Source of the DNA: Tieghemostelium lacteum
Taxonomy: Eukaryota; Evosea; Eumycetozoa; Dictyosteliales; Raperosteliaceae
Reading direction: 5' to 3'
Assembly (NCBI GenBank): GCA_001606155.1
Contig: LODT01000004.1
Span: forward strand, 1,240,001-1,304,000
Length of the DNA stretch: 64,000 nt
The notes beneath the pieces were generated by a model. That model saw only the letters and a program-made list of their open reading frames with translations. It did no database searches and was not told the DNA's origin. The position numbers and the translations under genes are program-made. Shown here piece by piece: positions 55,386 to 64,000 of this stretch. Every line of letters begins with the position of its first letter. The stretch's first letter is position 1.

Positions 55386-55709
55386 ATGGAAGATAAACCA
55401 CTACAACCTTGTAATTTACATAGAATATATAGAGACCGTATCACTCTTTTTGAGGACTTATTAAGTCCAGAAGTTTACCCAATTACAGAAAATTGTAATA
55501 AAGAATGTAGAAGATTAATGAGAAAACAATATAACAAGATGATTAGATATGCAGAGCTATGTAAATGCTACTTCAAACATCATGAATTCAAAGGGACATT
55601 GGCAGAAAATGTGTATATAAACGAATTTATAAATTACATGGATGGTATTACTACCGATGAAGAAGATAAAATGGTAGAAAAATATATACCTCATTACAAA
55701 GATAAATAA
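55386..55709 (+). CDS. Small conserved-looking protein of unknown function
   Basis: A single exon of 107 residues, charged and helical, with clustered Cys (ENCNKECRR, LCKCYFKHH) and no signal peptide. I do not recognise the family. It lies 209 bases after presenilin and 111 bases before a family B gene on the same strand. The ATG is the first in frame, and the composition is protein-like rather than low-complexity, so I take it as real. Confidence 0.6.
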   Translation: MEDKPLQPCNLHRIYRDRITLFEDLLSPEVYPITENCNKECRRLMRKQYNKMIRYAELCKCYFKHHEFKGTLAENVYINEFINYMDGITTDEEDKMVEKYIPHYKDK

Positions 55710-55820
55710 GACACAAGAGAGGTGAAAAAAAGAGAAATAAAATAAAATATGTACAGAGTTTTTTATTTCCCAACATCCTCTAGATTTGTATTTTTTATTT
55801 CAAAACCACAAATCGATTAG

Positions 55821-58079
55821 ATGGATGACTTATTTTTTCGAGTTTTTAGAAGTAAAGTCTTACTCATAACTATATTTAATAATTTTAAAGTAGATGGGTA
55901 TTCTATATGTAATTTCTATCAAATTCCATTAGATGTACTATGTAGAAACAATAGGAGTGATATATTATTGGACAGAATAAAAATGCACAAACTAAATAGA
56001 GAAAGCTTTGATCATAGATTACAGTTTGATAATCAAGCAATGGCAGCATTTATTAAATTTCTAGTAACTTGTCCTACAAGTATAATGAATGAAGAATGTA
56101 GAGATAACCTGTTTATAGAATATCTAGAAGAGTTTAGAGATGAACTAATGAATTACATCTCCATCATCTATAATCAGAAAAAATCTGATCGTCATTTAAT
56201 TTTAAATTTGAATTTTGATTTGATTAAATCTCTAATCAAACCTGTTAAAGGATTAAACTCATTTAGAGAATGTTTATTCCTTTGTTCCAATCAAAAACTT
56301 ATCAGATATATAATAGATACTGATATAAAATGGTTGGAAAATTATAAATATATTCCTTATCACAATGGTGTTGCCTATAAGGAATTTGCAGAATATTGTA
56401 TCAAAACTAATACATTTAGTTTCCTTGTTAATAACATATTTGATACTCATACTCTGTTTCAATTGGCTAGAAAGGGTAATTTAGAATTATTAAAGTTTCT
56501 GATGCTTGATAGGAGTAATTTAAGATTTCTAGTTGTAGGGAATAATAATTATTATAAAGTTGGATATGATATAAATATCTCCAATTACAAGGCCACTAAA
56601 TTCCTTCTTTCCACTGATTATCTTCTTGGGAAAAATGAATATTGTTATACATATCAACTCTACTGTAGTGGTCACAATAAGAAAGCTGAGAAATTAGAGA
56701 AACTGTATCCAAGTCAATTGAAATTTGCTAGTAATGACCTATGGTTAGTCACCTCACAAAACTATTTGAATACTATGGACCAATTTCAATACTTTATTAA
56801 AAGACACCAACAATTTGGGTATTCCATCACTGAATACTATAAATTTATTCATAATCTGAACAATTTGGAATGTCTTCAGTATCTAGTTGAAAAAGAATTA
56901 GCAGTAAATTGTAAGAATATTGTAGACTCTCCATATCATGTTATGTATTACTATTTCGGTCTACCTGTTACCAAATCATTTTTATTCACATTTGGTGATT
57001 CACCTACTTTAGGGTTCCATGGTGACTTGAGAATTGCTGAACTTTTGGTAAACCTGATTAAAAACCATGACCATCCACATTTTGCTAAAATTCAACTTAA
57101 AAAGAGTCATATTCTAAATGCATTGTCTCTAGGTTACACTGAATTTGTACAGTATCTAATCGTATTCTTACCCTCTGTGATGGATAGAATCATTTATGGT
57201 ATTAAAAACACTGATCTATTAAATTTAAAGTCTAGTAAATCCAAACTGTATCTAATACCACTATTACCTCCAACATTCAATATATTTCTACCAAATTACA
57301 GTTTATCAGAATTTCAGTTGGAAACTCATCTATTAGAGGCAATTAAAGACAATGACATATCTCTCATGAATGCGTATCGAATACTAATCTATCAAGGTAC
57401 CCCAATGATGAGTATTATAACTCACAATAGGTTTCATACTATAGGTCGAAATGCATCTCCTGAGATGTTAAACCTTGTTACTCATTGGAATTTATCCAAT
57501 AGAAAGAGTACAGTGTCTAGGTTAATGAAATATGCAATTTCAGGATCCAATTTAAGACTTTTACTATACCTATTTGATGAGTATCCATCTATTATATTTA
57601 AAAAATCTGTACAAAGTAATCTTTTAAATATCACTGACATTTATACAATGTATGAGTCAGGCCATCATAAACTAATGTGGTATTTGGAAACAATGATACA
57701 TCCACTGGTATTACATAACCCAATTTTTAAATTCCTTAGAGATAAACAAGTTAGAGGTCCTGAAATGTTCTCAATCATAAATGTACATTTACCAAACATT
57801 ATTAATTATCTATTTAGTAAACTGGATAATACTCAAAAAACAATTTCGTTTTACTATCTAGTTAACAAATCTCTAAAAAAAATGGTTTTATTATACATTA
57901 AATATTTTGAAAAAATTAAATTTCAACCAAATCTCAACATACTCTATTTGTATAATAATACAAAGAAATTTGCAAGGAAATCATCATGCTATCTACGGTC
58001 TTTAGATAAAAAGTATCAAGACTATTTTGAGAAAATTGGTTTTTTAAATTTAAATCAAATAGACTTACAAACTAGTTAA
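55821..58079 (+). CDS. Ankyrin-like family B protein
   Basis: A single exon of 752 residues, starting MDDLFFRVFRSKVLLITIF and parallel to MDHIFFGVFRN in the gene at 5757-8045. Shared later blocks are GFHGDLRIAELLVNLI, KKSHILNALSLGY and the C-terminal DYFEKIGFLN (DYLIQIGYLN there). The middle is made of degenerate ankyrin-like helices. The function is unknown. Confidence 0.75.
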   Translation: MDDLFFRVFRSKVLLITIFNNFKVDGYSICNFYQIPLDVLCRNNRSDILLDRIKMHKLNRESFDHRLQFDNQAMAAFIKFLVTCPTSIMNEECRDNLFIEYLEEFRDELMNYISIIYNQKKSDRHLILNLNFDLIKSLIKPVKGLNSFRECLFLCSNQKLIRYIIDTDIKWLENYKYIPYHNGVAYKEFAEYCIKTNTFSFLVNNIFDTHTLFQLARKGNLELLKFLMLDRSNLRFLVVGNNNYYKVGYDINISNYKATKFLLSTDYLLGKNEYCYTYQLYCSGHNKKAEKLEKLYPSQLKFASNDLWLVTSQNYLNTMDQFQYFIKRHQQFGYSITEYYKFIHNLNNLECLQYLVEKELAVNCKNIVDSPYHVMYYYFGLPVTKSFLFTFGDSPTLGFHGDLRIAELLVNLIKNHDHPHFAKIQLKKSHILNALSLGYTEFVQYLIVFLPSVMDRIIYGIKNTDLLNLKSSKSKLYLIPLLPPTFNIFLPNYSLSEFQLETHLLEAIKDNDISLMNAYRILIYQGTPMMSIITHNRFHTIGRNASPEMLNLVTHWNLSNRKSTVSRLMKYAISGSNLRLLLYLFDEYPSIIFKKSVQSNLLNITDIYTMYESGHHKLMWYLETMIHPLVLHNPIFKFLRDKQVRGPEMFSIINVHLPNIINYLFSKLDNTQKTISFYYLVNKSLKKMVLLYIKYFEKIKFQPNLNILYLYNNTKKFARKSSCYLRSLDKKYQDYFEKIGFLNLNQIDLQTS

Positions 58080-58154
58080 ATTTATGATAGGTGAAAATCA
58101 TCTTAAGATAACAATAATTAAAATTACAATTGCTAATACATTAGACAAACATAT

Positions 58155-60587
58155 TTATTCAGTATAATAATATGTATATGATTGAGAATACATATTTCTA
58201 TTTGCTAAATTGAATTTCATTGATGGAGGAATCTGAGAATAGATTCTTAAGACTATCTCAAGATCACCGTTATCAGATGATGTGGTATTAAATATCATAG
58301 AGAGTGCCTTTTGATTGGTTTTCCACTGGTCACCAAATATAGCTGTGATTAGTATCTCAACTATTCTGTAGTCATGTCCAGTTTGCATTTTGGAATATAA
58401 CAACTGTGAGATTTTTTTGTCATTGAAGAAATGGATAATGACTGGTTTGAATTTTGCAATGAGGTAAGAAGTTAAAGGATAAGAGTTGGTCAATTCAAGC
58501 AAAACCCCATCTAAAAACGAATCGTTTGGTATATTGTTCTCATATGGTTTTAATAAGAGTTTTGCCATATAATTTGAATCGTATTCAACCTGAGAGTACG
58601 AATAAGACCATCTATTACTAAAAAATAGTCCAATGAGAGTAGATACTGGTTGCTTACATTTGAGTTTGGGTCCTGATGGATCATTAGTTAGGTAGAGGTA
58701 TCCTTGATAATCCTTGTTGATGATGGTATATCGTATGTCATCTTCATTAGGAAGTCTCCCAAATTCCACATATAACTTCCAGAGTGGTAGAAAACTCTTG
58801 GAATGGTATGAATGTAGCTTTAACCCAAAACCTCTAAATACTGATCCATTGCCTAAAATATAAGCTTTTGTTTCTTGTTTATAATATCTCTTTAGTAGAT
58901 CATATTTCCAAGGATCACAACTAACCAAACAATTGAAAATAAAAGTATTGGTAGAGGTAGGTTTAACATCATTCTCCAACAGAAACTCTATAATCTTAGT
59001 TTTTGGAGAGATATCCAGGGCAATCTCTTTACCTTTCAGTCCCAGCCCACTATTAAAAATTAATTTAAAAACTGATAAATTTGCATATTTTGCAGCTTCA
59101 ATTAGAATGTGTTTAGGATATTGGTCTAGGTTATCACCATCTATGAAATCCTTCTCTGTCTTGTACCCATAGTCCAATAGATACTGAACTTTTGAGAATT
59201 TCATTTGTTTTAGTAAAAATGAAAAATCAAGATTAGGTGGAAGTGCATCAAATACACAGGAAGTAGCTTCACTATCCCGATGTTTACATGCCAATACTAT
59301 ATAGGATCGAATTTTCAATGGATCAGTTTCAATATACTTATTAGTTTTCAATTTTTCAGAGATTATAAATTGTAACATATCAACAATCCCTATATTAATA
59401 TATCTCTTGATACCACATCTTTTTGGGTACATTGGAGTCCCATAGAATTCTTTTAACTCCTCCAATGTCAATCTTGGAAACATTGATCTCTTTAACTTAA
59501 ACTTCTCACCAACTGCATGATATACCTCTTTCAATGCTGATATTCTACAATAGATATTGGCAACACTACACCAAGACAGAACCAATTTCTTTTCTCTATC
59601 TGATAAAGCTGATAATACTCTCCTCAAAATCTCTTTCTTTTTTTCAAAACCCCATATATCATAAAATGTTTTCAAACCCTCTTTAATATCATTTACATTA
59701 CAATTCTTAGAAACCAAATCAATGTCATCCACATCACTACTAATTTCATTTGCTTTTCTATAGATTGAAATACACTTTTCAAATAGATCACTAGTTGTAG
59801 TCATTAAAATGGTTTTCACAGTAACCATACCTTTTACAATATCCCAATGTCTATCAATATAATACTGCACCAATCCTAAATCAGCACTGGCTATTGATTG
59901 ATTAAAGCCCTCCTTAATGTACCCACTAAAGTCTCTATAAATTGTTTTATCAGCAGTCGAAGCATACACATAAAAGTTCTTTTCATATCTTTCATTAATA
60001 TACTTGTGAATCTCTGATTTACCTTTAGTTGTCAGTTTGAAAGGTAACATTGTTCTACCAATTTTTAAGTAGTCTCCTATAATTCTATCCACCATCTCTT
60101 TATCTTCGGTCACTGATAAGCCACTTAGAAAATTGAATATAGTCTCTGGAAGTATATAATTATGAATAAACTGAAACAATTGGTATAACTTTGGTTTCAG
60201 TTCTTGAAATTTTTCTTTTTTCCAATAGGTATAGGGTTGATTATACATTAAATCACTTCTAGTGAACTCTATTTCATATCTCTTGAATAGCAGTTTAATA
60301 GTATCTAAATCACCATTGTTTGCATAAAACCATGCAAAGAGATCTTTGAATGAAAAACCACTGATATCACCCAACTCTTCATCTCTCTTTAACTTGTATT
60401 CCAATAGACTCCAATGACAATTCTTTGCAATCCATAATAAACTATTTATATATCTCTCAGGTACTGATCTATCAACACCAATAAACTTTTTTACATATCC
60501 CCACAATACTTTACTATGAAGTATAAATCTAAAATCTATATTTGTCATATATAAACCAGTTACTGATTTATTCTCTTTATTTTCCAT
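58155..60587 (-). CDS. Ankyrin-like family A protein
   Basis: A single exon of 810 residues. The family signature IDFRFILHSKVLWGYVKKFI begins at residue 16, so an alternative start at 60548 (MTNIDFRF) would fit the relatives better. Further family blocks are PERYINSLLWIAKNCHW, MKFSKVQYLLDYGY, and FGDQWKTNQKAL near the end. It is transcribed toward the family B gene; the two stops are about 75 bases apart. The function is unknown. Confidence 0.75.
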   Translation of the reverse strand: MENKENKSVTGLYMTNIDFRFILHSKVLWGYVKKFIGVDRSVPERYINSLLWIAKNCHWSLLEYKLKRDEELGDISGFSFKDLFAWFYANNGDLDTIKLLFKRYEIEFTRSDLMYNQPYTYWKKEKFQELKPKLYQLFQFIHNYILPETIFNFLSGLSVTEDKEMVDRIIGDYLKIGRTMLPFKLTTKGKSEIHKYINERYEKNFYVYASTADKTIYRDFSGYIKEGFNQSIASADLGLVQYYIDRHWDIVKGMVTVKTILMTTTSDLFEKCISIYRKANEISSDVDDIDLVSKNCNVNDIKEGLKTFYDIWGFEKKKEILRRVLSALSDREKKLVLSWCSVANIYCRISALKEVYHAVGEKFKLKRSMFPRLTLEELKEFYGTPMYPKRCGIKRYINIGIVDMLQFIISEKLKTNKYIETDPLKIRSYIVLACKHRDSEATSCVFDALPPNLDFSFLLKQMKFSKVQYLLDYGYKTEKDFIDGDNLDQYPKHILIEAAKYANLSVFKLIFNSGLGLKGKEIALDISPKTKIIEFLLENDVKPTSTNTFIFNCLVSCDPWKYDLLKRYYKQETKAYILGNGSVFRGFGLKLHSYHSKSFLPLWKLYVEFGRLPNEDDIRYTIINKDYQGYLYLTNDPSGPKLKCKQPVSTLIGLFFSNRWSYSYSQVEYDSNYMAKLLLKPYENNIPNDSFLDGVLLELTNSYPLTSYLIAKFKPVIIHFFNDKKISQLLYSKMQTGHDYRIVEILITAIFGDQWKTNQKALSMIFNTTSSDNGDLEIVLRIYSQIPPSMKFNLANRNMYSQSYTYYYTE

Positions 60588-60702
60588 TATCTAAAAATAT
60601 AAAATCACAAAAAAAAAAAATCAAAATCTATTTAATCTATCTATTGTTTTGTAAAGAGAATTAAATGCATTAGTCATAAACTTTATTAACATTCTGAGAT
60701 TT

Positions 60703-63102
60703 TTATTTTAACCTTTGGAAATAAACAACATTTGTATTTATAGATACGATGTGTTCTTTGATTGGTGGAGTAATTGGAATTTTGTATTGAAATTCATTTG
60801 TAAGAAGAGGGATAATTTGTGTACTCCAATCATAATATTGAGTTAGTGGTTGAATTTGACTGACAATAGTTTCATCAGACATCCAATCATTACCATACAA
60901 TATCTTAAAGATTCGATTTACAACTCTAAAATCATTGGAACTGGATATCAATTTGGAAATATCTGGAAAATAAATTTCTAAATAAGATTTCAATGAACTT
61001 TTAAAGTTATTGGAAATGTAAATGGCGTACTGATTGGATTTCAATACATTGCTTTCTAAAAATATCATGGTTTGGATAGGTATATGAGCCTCTTTTTTAA
61101 GAATGAGTTTTGTCAAGTTGAATGCATTACACAAGTTGTGTCCATTTAATGGTTGTAGTAGATTTGCTAGAGGTCTAGTACGTTTTAATTTAGGACCACG
61201 TGGATCCTCTACAAGGTATCTATACCCTTCATAATCAAAATCCTCTATACAATCCATTAAGAGGTTATCTGGAAGTGGTATTCCATATTCCATACAAATT
61301 TCAAATACAGGTTGTCTAGTTGTATAATACATCTTTTTATCATTAGCTTGATAATGGTGATAGTACTTTCTAGATGACATATTTCCTAGTTCATTCACCA
61401 GATATTCCTTGAGTTTAGATGATGAGTGTTTCTGTATAACTTCTAAGAGATAAGGATCTACAGTTTTAGATCTTAATATTGAATCTACATTGAAATTTAA
61501 ACCATTATTTCCAATATAATCTAAAATCTTTGGATTTTGAGTTAACAAACTGTAGTCAATTTGTTTATCTTTCTCCATACCTCCAAAATAGTTAAAGATC
61601 ATCTGAAATAATGTAACATGACCAAATTTTGCAGAATTCTCTAGCAAATCACGAACTCTATATCCTTTATAGTTTGGATCTATTAAATCATTAAATGATT
61701 TAAATCCATTAGAAATTAGATAGGATGTGTGTCTTAGGTTACCTTGTTTGAGAAGGAATGTGAAATCTATATCAGATCTCAACATTGACAATACCAATGT
61801 TGTAATGCTATTATTCTTTCTTCTACAAGCAGCAACAATATAACCTTGAGATTTCTTTATATTCTCAGTTAAGTATTTACTGTTATTCTTTCTCAGTTTG
61901 TCTCTTATCATTTTTTCAACTACAATCTCAACTTCATACATTATAAAATTCAACAGAGATACTCTTCTAGGCCAGTGTTTACCACCATAGAACATTTCAA
62001 CTTCTTCTTTAGTCAATGTATAGATTTGATGTTTGGCAATTACAAAGTCTTTTCCAAAAGACTCATAAATTTGCTTATTGGCTCCTACTGAAAACTTATG
62101 ACGGTTCCTAATATATGTATAAGTAAATACTGATTGTTTCTCTTGTGGATTTTGTAATTGACCAATGAGTTTAGAGAATACATGAAATCTTTTACCCTTT
62201 ACTGGACTCGAAAAGACTTTAATACATTCTTTAATTGATATATCTTTAGATATCAAATCAATATCATTAGAATAGTGTTGAGATGATATTGGATCTTTCT
62301 CTCGGAGTTTTTGTGAGAGTAAATCAAATACTTGGTCATTTGCAGAACTCATGATTAACTTTACATCAATTAGTGGTTCAACCAGATTAGAATGTTCATT
62401 GAGATAATATAGAATAAATTCATCATTTCCCATGATAACACTTTGTTTAAATATATAATGATGATATTTATCTAAATCAGAAAATAAACAGTCATCTTTA
62501 GTAGTACTATACATAAAGAATGAATTGGGGTGTTGATTATGAAGATACTTGAACAATTTTAGGTTTTTCTCTTTAATACATATATATGGTAAATTTGATT
62601 TACCTATACTATAGTAACCATCTTTTAACAAATTATCAATAATAGACCATTCATCAATGATTGCCATTTCACAAATGAAATAGTTTAAAGGTACACTGAT
62701 ATCGACTTCCAATGACTTTTGAAGATATTTAAAAAGAGATATAATCTTGAATTTCATTTGTTGTAATCTCTCTCTTGGGTATTTCTTGAATGTGTCAGGT
62801 AGAAATATATCATATATATTAATAGAATATTCTTCTAAAAGTCTCTGAAGTAACTCTATATCACCATCAAGATAATCAAAGAAATTGAAAACTGATGTCA
62901 TTGTAAGATATTCCAAAGACAATAATCTTTCATTTCTTCTTAACTTGTATGCCAATAGATTCCAATGTTTATGTTGTACAATCCACGTTAAACTATTTAT
63001 AAATCTCTCTGGAATTGATTCACCTTTTGCTATAAACTTCTTTATATGAGTCCACAATACTTTATTGTGAAGTAAATATCTAAAATCTATTTCTGCCACC
63101 AT
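60703..63102 (-). CDS. Ankyrin-like family A protein, tandem copy 1
   Basis: A single exon of 799 residues starting MVAEIDFRYLLHNKVLWTHI. It is closely related to the partial gene at 63164-64000 along its last 275 residues: CxEDxDYEGYRYLVEDPRGP, ILYGNDWMSD and WSxxIIPLLTNxF are shared or nearly so. The two genes are in the same orientation, 61 bases apart, and are a recent tandem duplication by appearance. The function is unknown. Confidence 0.78.
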   Translation of the reverse strand: MVAEIDFRYLLHNKVLWTHIKKFIAKGESIPERFINSLTWIVQHKHWNLLAYKLRRNERLLSLEYLTMTSVFNFFDYLDGDIELLQRLLEEYSINIYDIFLPDTFKKYPRERLQQMKFKIISLFKYLQKSLEVDISVPLNYFICEMAIIDEWSIIDNLLKDGYYSIGKSNLPYICIKEKNLKLFKYLHNQHPNSFFMYSTTKDDCLFSDLDKYHHYIFKQSVIMGNDEFILYYLNEHSNLVEPLIDVKLIMSSANDQVFDLLSQKLREKDPISSQHYSNDIDLISKDISIKECIKVFSSPVKGKRFHVFSKLIGQLQNPQEKQSVFTYTYIRNRHKFSVGANKQIYESFGKDFVIAKHQIYTLTKEEVEMFYGGKHWPRRVSLLNFIMYEVEIVVEKMIRDKLRKNNSKYLTENIKKSQGYIVAACRRKNNSITTLVLSMLRSDIDFTFLLKQGNLRHTSYLISNGFKSFNDLIDPNYKGYRVRDLLENSAKFGHVTLFQMIFNYFGGMEKDKQIDYSLLTQNPKILDYIGNNGLNFNVDSILRSKTVDPYLLEVIQKHSSSKLKEYLVNELGNMSSRKYYHHYQANDKKMYYTTRQPVFEICMEYGIPLPDNLLMDCIEDFDYEGYRYLVEDPRGPKLKRTRPLANLLQPLNGHNLCNAFNLTKLILKKEAHIPIQTMIFLESNVLKSNQYAIYISNNFKSSLKSYLEIYFPDISKLISSSNDFRVVNRIFKILYGNDWMSDETIVSQIQPLTQYYDWSTQIIPLLTNEFQYKIPITPPIKEHIVSINTNVVYFQRLK

Positions 63103-63163
63103 TCTGAGGATTGTAAAAGTTGAAAACTAAAAAAAAGATAAAAATACAATTTATTTAAAGATG

Positions 63164-64000
63164 TTAATATTTTAAACAACCTCGGAAATATACAAAATCA
63201 GATGTATACAATGATAAAAGGTTTTCATTAATTGGTTGATCAATTGGTATTTTCTGTGGAAATTGATTGGTAAGAAGAGGGATAATATGGTCACTCCAAC
63301 TAATGTAACGAATAAATGGTTTAATTTGACTGATAATATTGTTATCAGACATCCAATTATCACCATAAAATAGACTATAGAGTCCATTAACAACTGTAAA
63401 GTTAGATCTACCATAGACATTCAATTTGGAAATCGATGGATATTGTTTTTCTAAATAAGGTCTCAATGAACTTTTAAAGTTTTTGGAAATGAATTTAGTG
63501 TACTGATAGAAATTCAATACATTGTATTCTAATAATTTCATAGTTTGTACCTTTAAATGAACCTCGTTTTTAAGAATGAGTTTTGTCAAGTTAATTGCAT
63601 TACATAACCCTTTATCTTTCAATGGTTTAAGTAATATTTCAAGAGGTGTATTTTGTGATAATTTAGGACCACGTGGATCCTCGACAAGGTATCGGTATCC
63701 TTCATAATCCAGATCCTCTACACAATCCATTAATATGGTATCATAAAGTGGAACTCCATATTCCTTGCAAATTTCAAAGATAGGTTGTCTAGAGCTATAA
63801 TTTGGACTAATATAGTTATAAAACTTTTTAGATAGACATCTTTGTTCAACTACATTCATCAGATATTCCTTGAATTTTGATGATGTTGAATGTTTCTTTA
63901 TAACTTCTAAGAGATAAGGGTCCATAGTATTAGGTAATATTAAATGTATATTTAAATTTAAACCATTATTTCCAATAAAATCTAAAATCTTTGGATTTTG
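63164..64000 (-). CDS. Ankyrin-like family A protein, tandem copy 2 (partial, leaves the window)
   Basis: The 3' part of a gene whose start lies beyond 64000. The frame is open to the last base: the 25 codons before the internal Met at 63925 read QNPKILDFIGNNGLNLN, matching QNPKILDYIGNNGLNFN of the neighbouring copy. So the internal Met is not the start. About 278 residues are visible, including DYEGYRYLVEDPRGPKL and the end FVYFRGCLKY. No break was seen in the visible part. Confidence 0.75.
   Translation of the reverse strand, partial: QNPKILDFIGNNGLNLNIHLILPNTMDPYLLEVIKKHSTSSKFKEYLMNVVEQRCLSKKFYNYISPNYSSRQPIFEICKEYGVPLYDTILMDCVEDLDYEGYRYLVEDPRGPKLSQNTPLEILLKPLKDKGLCNAINLTKLILKNEVHLKVQTMKLLEYNVLNFYQYTKFISKNFKSSLRPYLEKQYPSISKLNVYGRSNFTVVNGLYSLFYGDNWMSDNNIISQIKPFIRYISWSDHIIPLLTNQFPQKIPIDQPINENLLSLYTSDFVYFRGCLKY

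Noticed and set aside
1-64000. Retroelements, DNA transposons or virus-like genes
   Set aside because: No reverse transcriptase, integrase, tyrosine recombinase, transposase or capsid-like frame and no long terminal repeats were seen in any recognised coding region.

Overview
The window looks like nuclear DNA of a dictyostelid social amoeba. It is very AT-rich, with near-pure A/T intergenic DNA and homopolymer runs. Genes are tightly packed and have few, short GT-AG introns, mostly about 60-120 bases. Asn, Gln and Ser codon repeats interrupt coding regions. Several genes are dictyostelid types: the chemotaxis G-alpha-2, an HssA-like mini-gene, a B-box/kelch-like protein, and the lineage-specific ankyrin-like families. 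I cannot name the species with confidence; a group 1 or 2 dictyostelid such as Cavenderia or Heterostelium is a guess.

Layout. 0-3.4 kb: a complete Crinkler (CRN)-like gene (minus), then a 1 kb patch with coding scraps and a strong hairpin. 3.5-14 kb: a secreted protein, a DUF676-type serine esterase, an ankyrin-like family B gene, a B-box/kelch-like gene with an apparent one-base frame break, cathepsin B, and a family A gene. 14-18 kb: one six-exon LRR/zinc-ribbon gene resembling STK11IP. 18.9-21.9 kb: an HssA-like mini-gene, a secreted GPI-type protein, and G-alpha-2 (gpaB). 22-24.2 kb: a 2.3 kb gene-free stretch between divergent gpaB and an unusual protein joining an H2B-like and an H2A-like histone fold. 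26-34.5 kb: a bZIP-like protein, an acyltransferase, and Nup160 carrying an inserted CcmE-like OB-fold. 34.6-38.1 kb: a HEI10/CCNB1IP1-type RING protein, two tandem double-ubiquitin-like proteins, and a C9orf78/TLS1 homologue. 38.3-45 kb: a family A gene, a small SAM-like reading frame, a CECR2-like DDT/WHIM protein, and an F-box/LRR-like gene. 45.7-55.2 kb: patatin-like phospholipase, isobutyryl-CoA dehydrogenase, lipase maturation factor, histidine phosphatase, and presenilin. 55.4-64 kb: a small orphan protein, a family B gene, and three minus-strand family A genes, the last running off the window.

Functionally this is ordinary housekeeping plus chemotaxis (gpaB), chromatin and meiosis (histone doublet, CECR2-like, HEI10-like), nuclear pore and splicing (Nup160, C9orf78), and membrane protease or lipid genes. 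No operon logic is expected. Between these sit expanding lineage-specific families. The main points of interest are the CcmE-like domain inside Nup160, the HEI10-type pro-crossover protein, the H2B-H2A doublet, the Crinkler-like gene, and three candidate introns of only 31-42 bases. All splice models here were built by hand from GT-AG signals and reading-frame phase, without RNA data. I saw no tRNA or rRNA gene, CRISPR array, retroelement or virus-like element.
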